DNA of 64,000 nt from contig NXFV01000921.1 in assembly GCA_002803225.1 (NCBI GenBank), forward strand, positions 18,042 through 82,041. The letters are read 5' to 3'. Shown piece after piece: positions 36,292 to 48,421 of the stretch (the stretch's first letter is position 1; each line of letters starts with the position of its first letter). The stretch comes from Gamarada debralockiae. Its lineage: Eukaryota > Ascomycota > Leotiomycetes > Helotiales > Hyphodiscaceae. Under the pieces are notes generated by a model. It made no database searches. It had not been told where the DNA came from and worked only from the letters and a program-made list of their open reading frames with translations. Position numbers and translations under genes: made by a program.

Positions 36292-36975
36292 ATGTCCTCC
36301 TCTAGCTCTCTCCGTCTACACAGCTACTTCCGCTCCTCCTGCTCAGCGCGCATCCGGACGGCGGCGAACCTCAAAGGCATACCCCTCGAATTCATCTACA
36401 TCAACCTCCTCAAAAACGAACAATCCTCTCCCTCGTATACGCTCTCCAACCCGTCCGCCAGCGTTCCAACCCTCTCCCTAACAGACAAAGACGGGCATGA
36501 AATCATAATCCGCCAATCCATCGCCATCCTCGAATTTCTCGAAGAGTACTTTCCTGACAAACCACGTCTCCTCCCTCCACAATCAGACTACATCGGCCGA
36601 GCGCGCGTACGTGAGTTGGTCAACATAATAGCCAGCGATGTACAGCCGCCCACCAATCTTCGGATATTGAGACGAGTGAAGAAGCTAGGCGGTGAACCGA
36701 ATGTATGGGCGAAGGAATTGATGACAGAGGGACTGAGGGCTTATGACAAGGTTGCGGAGAAGTACGCGGGGAAATACTCCGTCGGTGATGAGGTGACGAT
36801 GGCCGATGTGGTGCTTGCGCCGGCTTGCGAAGGTGCGCTGAGGTTTGAAGTTGATTTGGAAGAGTTTCCTACTGTTAGTAGGGTTTATAAGAGGATTTGT
36901 GTGTTGGACGCGTTTAAGAAGGGGGATTGGAAGCATCAGGATGATACGCCGGAGGAATTTAAGAGTACTCTGTGA
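36292..36975 (+). CDS. Zeta-class glutathione S-transferase, maleylacetoacetate isomerase type
   Basis: An intronless 227-residue protein. The zeta-class active-site motif SSCSARIRTA (residues 14-23) follows LHSYFRS. The glutathione-binding ASVPTL and RQSIAILEFLEE segments complete the thioredoxin-like domain, and the all-helical C-terminal domain follows (YSVGDEVTMADVVLAPA). The length is normal for the family. Maleylacetoacetate isomerase converts maleylacetoacetate to fumarylacetoacetate in tyrosine/phenylalanine catabolism. No other gene of that pathway is next to it, so another zeta-GST role is possible. Confidence 0.9.
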   Translation: MSSSSSLRLHSYFRSSCSARIRTAANLKGIPLEFIYINLLKNEQSSPSYTLSNPSASVPTLSLTDKDGHEIIIRQSIAILEFLEEYFPDKPRLLPPQSDYIGRARVRELVNIIASDVQPPTNLRILRRVKKLGGEPNVWAKELMTEGLRAYDKVAEKYAGKYSVGDEVTMADVVLAPACEGALRFEVDLEEFPTVSRVYKRICVLDAFKKGDWKHQDDTPEEFKSTL

Positions 36976-37864
36976 GTTCTTGGGATTAGTGCACCAAGTG
37001 AGATTCTTTTTTTTGCATAAAAGTGGTATGTTGTCTAATACTGGTATTTATACACGCCCTCGAGCCTTAGCCATCTAGTCGATGGAGATCCTCGGTCTAT
37101 GATGTCCGGTTGAAGATGTAAGCAATGACTCTTCATATCATGTTCGATGCCGTATTTCTAGTCGGTCATGATATCCTCTGCTGCTACAGCATATATGGTA
37201 CCCAGTGTGTCGGTGCTCTTATAGTCTGTTTCGTTCTTGAGTTTAAATGACATATGCCTGGCCGAAACACGTCTAGCATGCGTGCCACCTTTCTCGGCTC
37301 CGAATCATCATCCATTGGCTTTCCCATTGCTTCCCCTTTCCCCAATCATAACGTGAGCAGCAACTCTACTATCCAGGCCGGAGTATTAAGTAAGCCGAGC
37401 GATTGTACCTTAGTCGATTCCCAGGCTCACGTGCGCAAGCGCGCAATTCCTGACAGCTCGCTTGACCCAATTGCTGCCACGTGCATAGAAACGCCTGCCT
37501 GGAAGGAAGCCTGTCAAGCCATAGCCCCATTCACAAGTCCATGTTATATCACTTTAACCCCCAAGTGTTCATCAGCTAGAATCGCAAATTTGCCGACGAA
37601 GTACGTCTGCTGAGCACAATCAAAGCATTACAAGGGCAACCAGCCGAAAGCAAGTTAGCTGGGAATAGTAGCGGATTTCTTCCGAAGAGCTCGATTGGAA
37701 AACGAAATGTTTGTGTCTGGCTCCTCTAATTTGCATGCATCTGACCGTGAGACAGGACACACGAACAATGCATCGCTCCTAGATCATCAGGTTCCTCCGC
37801 CAATGTGGCGAATGTTCCCTCCACCGGCAGCAAAAGGAAATTCGATGAGGATGGGAGCGCACTG
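36976..37864. other. Intergenic region
   Basis: About 890 bases. The open frame at 37254-37613 has no recognisable content. The reading frame of the following HET gene extends upstream of its ATG without another in-frame ATG, so an upstream exon is possible. Confidence 0.4.
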
Positions 37865-39745
37865 ATGACCAAAAAAAGGCCGCCTCATAAAGATTTGCTG
37901 TCGCGCATCGACGGCATCTGCGCTCGATGCGCTTCAATACTTCCCAAGATCATATCCTCTTCTAATACTACCGGCACTAAGGAGGGGACTAAACTCTGTA
38001 CTCTCGGCTCAAGCGATACATGGCTGGTGGCTACGTGCGATCTGTGCAAACTCCTATCTGCCATACGACCTGATTACCAGAATTCATCAAGATATGATCT
38101 GATGGCCTTCCACATCTCGGTTCTCTTTCGGGAGTTGGGCAACTCAAATTCCCGCGCGTCGAAGTACCTGAAAAAGCAAAAGAGACAGGTTTTTGGCGTG
38201 GTTCCTGAAGGTTATCGTACAACGACCGCTATCAGCAGGAAGGAAGCCACGCACTTAGCCTTACTTCCTCCTAGAATTGATCCAAAAGAGGTGTATGTTC
38301 GACTTGTGCCTGAACGGGTCGATTATAGTCTCTTGAAGAACTGGATTTCTTATTGCAAAAAGAAGCACAAGGTCTGCGGATTGTTGGTGTCGAATTCCAT
38401 TTCCTGTAAGAGAGTTATCGATTGCCGGAAGAATTCAATTATCATCGTACCTCGTGGTTGCAAGTACCTTCCGTACGTCGCTTTAAGCTACGTCTGGGGC
38501 AAACAAATGGCCGAAAAAGATCATATGGGGGAACCGGGAGGTAGGTCTTGGAAACCTCCGTCGCTGGGGTTTCAACAATCGGTACCATTGCCTAGTGGCC
38601 TTCCAACCGTGATTGGTGGGGCCATGGAGGTTACCCGAAGGCTCGGCTACCAATATCTCTGGGTTGACAAATGCTGCATTGACTATGATAACGTTGGGGA
38701 GAAACACGATCAGATTCAAGCAATGGAGCTGATATACGGGCGTGCTGAACTCACCATATATGCGGCCTTTGGGGAGCATCATAACTCTGGTTTACCTAGG
38801 GTCAACACTGCGATTCGTAAGCCACAATCATCTGCTATTATCCAGGGTATGCAATTCGCAACCACACTCTGTCATCCTTTGTCAAAAATTATGAAGTCCA
38901 AATGGTCGACCAGAGGATGGACCCACCAAGAGGCGGTGTTGTCCCCTCGACGCTTGTTCGTAACTGAAGACGAGACCTACTTTGTGTGCAATGCTATGGA
39001 ATGCCAAGAATCCATTCACGTCCTGCCAGAATACCTTCACAAAGTACGCGAAACGCGGTATGTCGGCGACATCATGCCTTTCCAACCATACTCTTCTCGG
39101 GTACGCCATCGATTTTCAAATTTCTTGGAACATGTGCGAGAATATACCAGCCGCAATTTGACCAAGCAGGCGGACTCTTTATGTGCTTTCGTTGGAATTT
39201 TGCACAGATTTGAATCTTGTTCACCACCTATCAACAACCTGTTTGGGCTGCCAATTGTGTCTGGCAAGGCTGTTGAATCTTTCGTTTATGCGCTAACGTG
39301 GATCCACGATCGGCAATATAACTCAAGGCCGATTGCGAGGCGGCGGGATTTTCCCTCTTATTCCTTCGTGGGGTGGAGGGGGACGGCGTCCACGCAGCCA
39401 CGAAAGGAAAAGAACAAAGTACTGGATGATTTTCATGTCACAGACGTGGAAATCCAGATCCGTAGCGTCAATTGTGAGGTATGGAACCTAGAGGATATTA
39501 GGAAGCTCACAGATGCTCAGGGGATATCTCAATCTTCACTTAAATTGTGGATTAAAGCACCGGTATTGCCACCTAACATTTGGACCAAAATCACCAAAAA
39601 GGACCTTCAAGGCGGCAATTCAATAAATGCCTTGCATTTTGAAGTGATGATGCAACTGTCCACTGAAAGGGTAAAGTGTAAAGCAGAAGTGTCAGGAATG
39701 ATGAAGGATGATAAGTTTTGGAGGGAACAAAGAGAGGAGATTTGA
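37865..39745 (+). CDS. HET-domain protein with late frameshift
   Basis: A heterokaryon-incompatibility (HET) domain protein of about 626 residues in one exon. HET motifs are present in order: PYVALSYVWGK, GYQYLWVDKCCIDYDNVGEK, ELTIYAAFGEHHNSGLP and STRGWTHQEAVLSPRRLFVT. The N-terminus carries a CARC/CDLC pair of Cys doublets. The start is ATG 37865 (MTKKRPPHKDLL); the open frame begins further upstream from non-ATG codons. The frame ends at a TGA (39743-39745) after FWREQREEI. The family's usual tail continues immediately in another frame (GDLNCLLLGFVAEKRQ to 39933), so one base appears lost in the AAA run near 39729-39731. HET proteins trigger cell death on non-self recognition. The HET domain itself is intact. 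Confidence 0.82.
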   Translation: MTKKRPPHKDLLSRIDGICARCASILPKIISSSNTTGTKEGTKLCTLGSSDTWLVATCDLCKLLSAIRPDYQNSSRYDLMAFHISVLFRELGNSNSRASKYLKKQKRQVFGVVPEGYRTTTAISRKEATHLALLPPRIDPKEVYVRLVPERVDYSLLKNWISYCKKKHKVCGLLVSNSISCKRVIDCRKNSIIIVPRGCKYLPYVALSYVWGKQMAEKDHMGEPGGRSWKPPSLGFQQSVPLPSGLPTVIGGAMEVTRRLGYQYLWVDKCCIDYDNVGEKHDQIQAMELIYGRAELTIYAAFGEHHNSGLPRVNTAIRKPQSSAIIQGMQFATTLCHPLSKIMKSKWSTRGWTHQEAVLSPRRLFVTEDETYFVCNAMECQESIHVLPEYLHKVRETRYVGDIMPFQPYSSRVRHRFSNFLEHVREYTSRNLTKQADSLCAFVGILHRFESCSPPINNLFGLPIVSGKAVESFVYALTWIHDRQYNSRPIARRRDFPSYSFVGWRGTASTQPRKEKNKVLDDFHVTDVEIQIRSVNCEVWNLEDIRKLTDAQGISQSSLKLWIKAPVLPPNIWTKITKKDLQGGNSINALHFEVMMQLSTERVKCKAEVSGMMKDDKFWREQREEI

Positions 39746-39933
39746 ATTGCCTGTTGTTAGGCTTTGTTGCTGAAAAGCGTCAATCCTGTTCTCATTATTT
39801 TGCGATGATAGTAAGGAACAATGCTGGACAAGATACTGAACGTGTGGGAATCCTGAGTTTTACGATGAGTGGGCCCGACCCAGAAGGGCAGGTTCTGGAA
39901 CTGGCGAAGGAAAGACGTGGGTTTTGGTTTTGA

Positions 39934-41217
39934 TTCTGCTATTGAACTCAGACAAGGGTAAAAATGATCATTCTGTCTGCAGACTGAATTCTCTAGCAAA
40001 CGCAGCGACAAAGAAGCTTGGAAGCTGCAACCAGTTAAATGGGTCTAGTCCTAAGATGAGAGCTGCCCGAGATTATGATCACGTGACATGAAAGAGTTTT
40101 TCGAATCCGTTGCCTTTTGGTGGAGAAACTTATTCCTTCATCTGGAAATTGGAGGAAATAGAACTGGAGTTCCTTCAAAAAATTCTGCCACCCATTGGGG
40201 ATGAGGATTCTTTCCAGTTGTCCACATCGAGCCCGCCTCTGCATTTCCCGCACAAACTTGTGGAAATAGTGCAAACTCAAGGACCCATATCGAAAAAAAG
40301 AGGCCGAGAAGAAGCACGCTGTCGTCATTCTAAGCTATGGTGGACTTATTTCGAGGCCCTTCCATCTTGCTGATCCTGGCCAAAGTGTCCTCGATTTTCA
40401 CGGCAAGGCTTCGGCTGGCGTTTTGGCTAGGAACGCCTCCCTAGCCGCCTCGAACCTTGGAATTTCAACATCCACCGACCCATCAGAGATCAAGAAGCAA
40501 TCAATCAACGTTCAAAAGCCGACGCCATCGATGCAGATCTATCTTGGATGAATGAGGCTCAAAGAATCCTTGATACCTCTAGATCCAATCGAGTCAGTCG
40601 TCTATGCCTTGCAATGCATCAATTTTCAACGACGTGCAACGACATGAAATGGACGACAATGACCATTCGACCTCATGCAGACAGCTACTGCATCATCCAA
40701 TGCCGGCATCAAGGCGATCACCATTCTCGCGAGAATATCTCCTGATCTTCGCAGGCACAGAGTTTGATAGAAGCTGCATTGGGTCTCGGTCGTACCGCGG
40801 TCGTTGAATTTTGATCGTCCCCATTTTTTCCAACAAAACATCTCCATCACGAAACCTCGAATTTCTACCATCACGCGTTGGCGCCGTCCGGAAATACTTG
40901 CTCAAATTTGAGATATCATGACATTACGTTCTGGCTGGCTCGTTTATCATAATCCAACTTCTACTTGATCTTGGTACGATACTGTCACGTCGACGTACCC
41001 ACAGAAACCTCGAAATGAAGTCCTTGTTATATGACATCGTGGTCACCAGGCCACTTTTCTTACTCCAACTCTAACAGGGCTTGGACGGGGTTCTTAGTGA
41101 GTTCTTTTTCTTCTCAAATGAGTATTTCCTCCCCCACAACCTTCTCCAGTCTTATCTTGAGATTCTTTTCTTTGTGGGAGACCCTTTCACGGTATTTGTT
41201 ATTCGAAACTGGTTGCG
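39934..41217. other. Intergenic region with unassigned open frames
   Basis: About 1.3 kb. Overlapping open frames at 40110-40373 and 40548-40807 shift into each other, e.g. NFNIHRPIRDQEAINQR then DADLSWMNEAQRILD. They could be a decayed gene, but I cannot name a family. The right part is the hexose transporter promoter. Confidence 0.35.
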
Positions 41218-43098
41218 ATGGGAATGTTCCACAGAAAGAAGCAGCCAGAGGCTCATGCAGAAAAAGTCTTACCTTCTGAGAAGGCTACTCCTGCAGAAAC
41301 CCCAGCAACTCTGACACCCGCCAACAACTCCCAATCTTCTCTGCCCATCCATGCCAAGCCCAACAGCAATGTGGCTCCTGAAGAGGCATTGAAGAAGCAG
41401 CCTGTCACTGCGTTCGCAGTCATTTTGGGTGCTATTGCCTCCATTGGAGGTTTCATGTTTGGATACGAATCCGGTCAGATCTCAGGCAAGTCTTCAAATC
41501 CTACCCGCAGCCACACAGAATGAACTCTAACGTTTATGCTAGGCTTCCTGCAGATGAGCGATTTCCTCGACCGATTCGGAGAAAATGGAGAATTCAGCGC
41601 TGTGCGACAAGGAACAATTGTAGCACTTCTTTGTGCCGGAACACTCGTGGGTTGCTTGGGAAGTGGTTGGATCTGCGACAAAATTGGACGACGATACACA
41701 ATTTCTACCTCCGCATTCTTCTACATTATTGGTGTTATTATCGAGATCACGAGTTCAATAGTCTGGGTTCAATTTGCCATGGGAAGATTTACGGCTGGCT
41801 TGGGTATTGGTGCTCTTTCGACGAGTGTGCCAATGTACCAGTCAGAGAGTGTGCCGAAGAATATACGAGGAGCCATTGTGTCATCCTACCAGTTGCTTAT
41901 TACTCTTGGTATCTGGACAGCTTATATGGTAGGTTAATCCGAATTCATTTTAGTATCCCCAAATTGCTAACGAATCAACTAGGTCAACTGGGGCACTGAG
42001 GCAAACTACTCAAACTCAGCACAATGGCGAATTCCTAATGGCCTGTCTGCGCTCTGGGCCATCATTCTTGGAACCGCCATTCTTTTCTTGCCAGAATCTC
42101 CTCGATTCGCTTACCGACAAGGAAAGGTCGAGGAAGCTCGCCGCACGCTGGCTCGTCTCAATGGTCTGAATGCCTTCGATCCTCTCATCGATGCTGAGAT
42201 TGCGGACATCGAGGAGAAGCTGGCAGCTGAGAGAGTCGGCGGAGTTCATTCAGTGTTCGAAGTCTTCACCGGACCACGAATGCTTTACCGCACTCTTCTC
42301 GGCATGACCCTCCAAGCAGGCCAACAACTCACTGGCGCCAACTTCTTCTTCTACTACAGCACGACAATTTTCAAGTCCACCGGTCTTTCAAACTCCTATG
42401 TCACCTCTATCATTCTGGGAACGGTCAACGTCGTTGCCACAATTTTCGGTCTATGGCTTGTGGAGAACTGCGGACGACGCAAGGCACTGATCGGAGGTGC
42501 TCTATGGATGTTCGTTTGCTTCCTGATCTACTCTCTCGTCGGTACATACGCTCTACCAGGGAACCCAAAAGCCGCCGGTTCTGTCCTCATCGTCTTCACC
42601 TGCCTCTTCATCTGTGCATTCGCCACCACATGGGGACCTCTGGTCTGGGCTATCGTGGGTGAGCTTTACCCGGCTCGTTACCGTGCCCCGTGCATGGCAC
42701 TTGCAACCGCCTCCAATTGGCTGTTCAATTTCCTCATCTCCTTCTTCACCACATTCATCACTGACAGAATTCATTATTGGTACGGAATGGTCTTTGGAGG
42801 AAGCTGCCTCGGATTAGCTTTCATCGTTTTCTTCTTCCTCATCGAATCAAAGGACCGCAGCCTCGAGGAGATTGATACCATGTACCTTGCGGAAATCAAC
42901 CCCATCACCTCAGCGAGCTGGAAACCCAGCCACCTTGGCCCCGAGGGCATCGGCGGTATCGCAACTGACAATTTGTATTTGGCGACTGGAGGAAAGGAAG
43001 TTAAGAAAGGGGATGCAGCAGGAGCAGGATTAATGGTTCACGACGAGCGACAATTCCCAGAAAATCCCAAGCAGACGCCTGAGATTCAGTCTGCGTAG
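41218..43098 (+). CDS. MFS sugar (hexose) transporter
   Basis: Three exons encode a 12-helix sugar porter of about 560 residues, starting at ATG 41218 (MGMFHRKKQPEAHAEK). Family signatures are present: GGFMFGYESGQISG in helix 1, CDKIGRRYTI between helices 2 and 3, GRFTAGLGIGALSTSVPMYQ (sugar-transport signature 2 with the R-G pattern), LPESPRF, QQLTGANFFFYYS in helix 7, NCGRRKAL, and the end of helix 12 followed by ESKDRSLEEID. Introns follow GQISG and TAYMV. It most resembles high-affinity glucose/hexose transporters of the plasma membrane. No lesion is visible. Confidence 0.93.
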
Positions 43099-43504
43099 AT
43101 TCATTCGCGTCGCATAGGGTGGAAGACCGGGGGGCGGCCGAGGCTTGCCCCGCACTTAGCCTCGCGAGCGGCGCTGAGTGAGAGAATACAGGCGAACCAA
43201 AAATCTCCGCACATATCTAGACCAATAATATTTATATAATGTCTAGTATACATCTACTATGCAACTCGATCAATTGAGTAACAATTGCGTGCGAAATTCC
43301 AACTCCAACAAATTCTTATTGGGCGCAGTCAGCGTTGTATTACCCATCCGGCAATACGCCTATGGCCTGCCTTCTTGGGTTAGCGGGAAGGTACCGATGA
43401 TCATCAGGTATTTGAGCCCTTGTACTTTGTATATTAATCTGCGCATTTATTATTTTGTCTTTCCCCTCTTCCTCTTTCCCTTCTTCTCTTCAATTGAGAT
43501 ACAA
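43099..43504. other. Intergenic region
   Basis: About 400 bases. A GC-rich segment at 43125-43180 can form short hairpins and probably belongs to the transporter 3' end. The right end is the pyrimidine-rich leader of the peptidase gene. Confidence 0.45.
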
Positions 43505-45855
43505 AATGCAACTTCTAGTCGGAGTTGCGGCCTTTATAGGCCTCGCCTCAGCTTCTCTTCCACATAAACTCGCACAGCGTCACTCAGATGTTTGGATGGA
43601 GGAACGACAGGCTTACCCTTACCCCGCGCTTACTATTGATCAGATAGTTCGTTGGGACATTTCCCCGTCTTATATTTTGGAGATGAGGCTAAATTTTGGG
43701 GCAGATTGATCACTTCCCGGAATCCCCTCGCTATGAACCTCATCCCAAAGGGACGTTCAAACAGAGGTATTTCTTCGATGATACGTATTATAAGCCTGGG
43801 GGTCCGGTCTATTTGTATTTAAGTGGGGAGACGGCGGGCACGAATCGGTTCTCGAATTTACACACTGGGAGTGAGCCCTCCTTCCTTTCCCCACTCTTTG
43901 ATGAAGGGAGTAAGAATGGACTGGTGATGCTAATGGAAAGAATAGTTATCCAAATCTTAATGCAAGCGACGAACGGCCTGGGCGTAATATTGGAGAATAG
44001 ATATTATGGGGAGAGTTTCCCTTTCAATGATAGTAGCACGGATCATCTGGCTTTCTTAACTACGGAGCAAAGTTCGCTTTTCCCCTTCCCTGGAGGATGT
44101 GGTTGAGACTAATGGATGCAGCGATCGCGGATAATGCCTATTTCGCCCAACACGCCGTCTTCCCCGGCGTAGAAGGAAACTTGACTGCACCTGGGACGCC
44201 ATGGATTCTATATGGAGGCTCTCTGGCAGGAGCCCAGACTGCGTATTCGATTAAGACGTATGGGGATATCCTGTATGGTGGGATTGGGAGTAGTGCTACT
44301 ACGAAGGCGTTTTTGACTTATCCCGTATGGTAAGCGAGATTCTCCCAATCTTTGAATCGTAGAAATTAATGGGACTTCAGGTACGATCCGATCCAGAAAT
44401 TTGGACCCCAGGACTGCGTCGCGAGCATCAATGCTATTGTTGACAAGATGGATTTGCTTGTTGAGACGGGGAATCAGGGGGCGATTCGGGAATTGAAAGC
44501 AATTTTTGGGTTGGAGGCTTTGACTGATATTAGGGATTTTGCGATGACTATTGCGTTTCCTCGTGGGTCTCTCCTCTTTTCCCAATTCCTTCGCTTGAAA
44601 GTAGTGAAGGAGGAGCATGAGAATCACGTGCCGGGTTGATTACGATGGCTGATTTGAGGACAGTCGGTGGACCAATGAACTACCCAACAAACACCTGGCA
44701 AGAACTAAATTGGTACCCCGCCTACGACGCCGATGATTTCTGGAATTTCTGTAGCAATGTATCAAACATCGACGCTCCGGCCTCAAGTAAGCAAATCCCA
44801 GCAATCAGTTTCTCATTTCGTTCGATTTGATGACCTCGCCTCCTTGGTTCTGCACCAAAGCGGCTGTGCTGAGTAAAGACATGTCTCGGAAGTCATAAAA
44901 TACTGCTCCACTGTCTTTTTCTTTTCTTCTTGAGGAAATGCTAATTCCGAAATCTTCAGTCACGGACGTCGATTACATCCTGGCGAATTACACCGGGGGA
45001 GAGCCATGGACGAATTTGGGGAATTATGCGAATTATTTTAAACAGAATTTCTTGCCGTTATGTCCGAATGGCGATTATGATAATACGGAGTGTTTTGGAA
45101 CTCAGAATGGTGAGTGTGATTTGTGAGAGAATGGGAAGGAATGTAATGGTGGTGGGGATGAAAGTGATGATGCTGATTGTGAATAGAGACATATTGGGCG
45201 GATCCGACGAATGGCCCTAATCGTTCATACCTTTACTCCAGTAAGTTTATCCTCTTTCCGATGTCCATTTTCAAATACCAACAGTCGAAAAGCATGCATC
45301 GAGCAAGGACTTTACCAAGTCGCCAAAGCCGAACCTCCACGATTGATCTCCCAAGTTCTACAAGTAGATTATACGTACGTATCGCCTTCCTCATACACAG
45401 GCAAAGAATGCTGACGGATATGCACAGACAACAATGGTGCAACTGGGCCTTCCCCAAAGGGAAATACAACTCTATTCCACCAACTCCTGATCTCGAACGC
45501 ATCAACGTGTACGGCGGCTACGACGTCGTCGCCGACCGACTCGCACACATTGACGGCGGTAAGCAGACCTCCCTGTTCCCACCTCCTCCCTCTTAGTTGG
45601 TCCAAGATTCTTCAATACTAACCTAAGACAGGCGTCGATGTCTGGCTAGATATCTGCTACCATTCGCACTTCGCACCACCTCGAGTCTCGACGGATCTCC
45701 GTCCTGAATACTTAATCGCTGGTGGCGGTCATCACTGGGATTCTTACGGAATACTGGATGTGGCGGCCGAACCGGATTATATTCGAAATGCCCATTTGTG
45801 GGAGATTAGGACCGTGAAGAAGTGGTTGAGGGATTTTGAGAGTTGGAAGCCGTAG
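43505..45855 (+). CDS. Secreted serine carboxypeptidase, family S28
   Basis: A signal peptide (MQLLVGVAAFIGLASAS) starts an S28 (lysosomal Pro-X carboxypeptidase/DPP2-like) peptidase that removes residues after proline. The product spans about ten exons. Recognisable blocks are IDHFPESPRYEPHPKGTFKQ, GPVYLYLSGETAG, ILENRYYGESFPF, the nucleophile elbow GGSLAGAQTAYS, GGPMNYPTNTWQE, QQWCNWAFPKG and the catalytic His block GGGHHWDSYG. The catalytic Asp probably lies in VDVWLDI. Introns show usable GT-AG pairs and the frame can be followed to the TAG at 45853-45855. The elbow has Leu where the family often has Tyr. Confidence 0.87.
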
Positions 45856-46795
45856 AGGTAATAGGAAATGTGCCGCAATGGGCAGAGAAAAGAAGGGAAG
45901 AAGACGATGTGTGGAATTTAACGAGATAATGGGTAAATGGTAATGAGTAGTGGTCCCGGGGATACAAGAAATCACGATTGTTCAATTTATGTAGCTGTTC
46001 CGAATTGATCAATCTGTGGGCAGGAAATTTCAATTGCTCGATTTGAGCGAGTGATTCTTCATCGCCGGTCATGGGAACCAGAGAACACGTGACTGTGACT
46101 ACTTCAACGAGAGTAGCCAGGAGAGGCCAAGAATGGCCAGATCAATTGTCAACTATTAAACGAAATGAGGATAAGGGTTCTTTTTCAATCAACGACAGAG
46201 GAAAAAGACGTTCACGAGAGAAAGAAATCCGGAGGCGAAGAGGAGAGTGGATATGAGCTTGTTAAAAAAAAAATACAGTACGCTCCTAAGGAGCCGACTT
46301 GGTCTCCTTAGATATACAGAAGCGAAGGGTAAAATGAAGGATGATTGGTCACCGCGAGAGCAGGCACGTGAATGAGCATTCTGAGTGGCGGGCGATGCTC
46401 ACTAACTGTGTTCGAACTGAACTCGGTCTGACACCACTAGATTAGGCATATTCTAGCGAGGCACTTGGGCGTTCCCGCAGCCGTGGGGTGTGTCAGAATT
46501 GGGGTGGCTGGGCTACAGGCAGCTAACCGCCAGCCTCATCCAGATTCTTTAAAACTCACAATCCGCACTACTTTAAACGGCTACTTAGCACTATAAATAA
46601 TGTCACTTTAAACGCCTCTGGCTCTGTTCGTTGGCTTCATCTTCGAGCTGTTCTCTTGGGAAGAGAGTTTTAATACCCTCAGCAGCCCCTGCCGCCGTGT
46701 CTTGAATTTGAAGATCTCTTGTCGCACTTGGAATTGACTCTCAATTGAGTGATACAGTGATACTTTCGGGACACACTTGCGCTCTGAAACAAACA
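45856..46795. other. Intergenic region
   Basis: About 940 bases. It includes an A10 run near 46264, followed by a small hairpin around CTCCTAAGGAG (46284-46294), and a CACGTGAC site near 46086. No gene is seen. Confidence 0.45.
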
Positions 46796-47853
46796 ATGCC
46801 GATCGAGAACAAGAAAGGGAACGAGACAAGGAATGAAAAAGGCAAGAAATGGAAAGAGAAAGAGAGAGAAAAGGTGGATCCAAAGAAATCTGCGAGGGAG
46901 CCCACCTGGCCGGGACGCTTCTTTGCAGGGAAATGGTTCTGCGATTGCAATGGCGGCAACCGCGAGGCAACGTGCCTTACAGTCACCAAAGTCTCGTCGC
47001 CAAATCATGGGAAAAAGTGTAAGTCTACTCTGTCAGTTTTACACCACCTGTATTCGTCTGACCCAACTCTACAGTCTGGACATGTTCTAAGCCCATAAGT
47101 GCACAATGCGGTTTCTATATGTTAGTCAAAGACGAGGACGAGGCAAAGGAATGGCATGCCAAGTATGGACCCCCGCCACCGCCTGAGACCCCCAAGTCAA
47201 AGAAGCGGGCGAGATCCGCAGATCCAGAAACTCCATGGACGAAATCCAAACGCAAGGCGGCCCGGAATGAAGTTTCGGACGATAATGGAAATAGCGACAC
47301 ATCCTCCCAGAATAATAACGGTGACGAGATTGGAGACCTTTACGAGATAGACAGTCCTTCCCCTCAGGGTCCCTCCCCTAAGGCGACCCCGAACGCTGCA
47401 AAGACCACGAGGTTTTCTATATCGGATCAGACGTCTAATGACAAGTTGATGTGTGCAGCGGATTCCTTACCAACCCCCAAATCTGCTAGCCAACAGAATG
47501 ATGCTGCGCCTTCTGGATCACAATCTTTAGCCAGGAAAGTGCCTGCGCAAGCTCGGCTGGGAAAAGCGATTGAACTCGAGGAATACAAGAGCTCCAATCT
47601 CGCCGAGACCGTCATTAGGTTGCTCCAAAACGATAATGTTGAGCTCTGGGAAGGTACTGACGACCAGATCCGTCTTGTAATCGACCTGGAAATGGATTCG
47701 AATGAGGCTAAGGTGCGAAGATATGAAGGAACGAATTTGAAGCAGAGGAAAAGACTTAATGAGCTGAAGAAAAGAGTTGATGAATTGGAGAGTATGGTCG
47801 TATCTTTAGGGGGAGTTGTTACGATGAACCACGCTGTTGATCTGTCTGATTAG
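46796..47853 (+). CDS. GRF-type zinc-finger protein with C-terminal coiled coil
   Basis: Two exons join across an intron at about 47019-47073. The conserved core is GRFFAGKWFCDCNGGNREATC, PNHGKKFWTCSKPISAQCGF, matching the fungal zf-GRF pattern in which three Cys and a His bind zinc and single-stranded nucleic acid is the usual ligand. A disordered basic region (PKSKKRARSADPETPWTKSKRK) follows, then a C-terminal heptad-rich coiled coil (KQRKRLNELKKRVDELESMV) ending at residue DLSD. The start is uncertain: ATG 46796 is used, while an upstream in-frame ATG at 46745 also exists. A nuclear role in DNA or RNA processing is likely but not demonstrable here. Confidence 0.75.
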
Positions 47854-48421
47854 AGGCCTTCGCTGCAGTGTACCCTCTTCCTACTCTGGAGGATCGCCGC
47901 AATATGGCTCGCTGTCGGGTTTGTTCTAGGTATTGAAATCTTTGGTCTAGTCATGTGGATGCTTCCGTAGCTTTTTGGAGTGAGTTTCATACGATTGTTC
48001 TTTGTGTGCTGGCGAAAAACGGAGTTCAACGGAATGGAAGAGAGAGAAAGACAGGGCCCAATTTAGTAGAAAGAGCAGGTCCTAGGCACATGATAATATA
48101 GAGACAAATCTCACGCGCCTTGTTGACACTCTTCTAGCTGCAAGGAAATATTTCTTTATCCATAGTCCAGAGAAGCTCGTGAAACAAATTGGGAGAGCAA
48201 TTGCAATGAATCCCTCCCTGTGCTTGATTTGAGTACTGCTCAAGAGACCATGTTACTCTTGACCCACGATATCTTCTGCGTTTGGACTCTTAGAGCTGCG
48301 GCTCTCCCTGAAGCATTCCATAGCTCCAACGGACTCCATCAGTAAGACGATTCCCACGCCCGCAACCCAATTCAATTCAATGAACATCCCTCTCAAAGCA
48401 ACCACCAACCATCTTGCACAT
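47854..48421. other. Intergenic region, nothing recognised
   Basis: About 570 bases downstream of the GRF gene. I see no gene, RNA or repeat. Confidence 0.5.

Noticed and set aside
37254..37613. 119-codon open frame between the GST and HET genes
   Set aside because: No recognisable domain, no convincing signal peptide or splice structure.
40110..40807. Overlapping open frames between the first HET gene and the hexose transporter
   Set aside because: They looked briefly like pieces of one gene, but no family could be assigned and frames do not join by introns.
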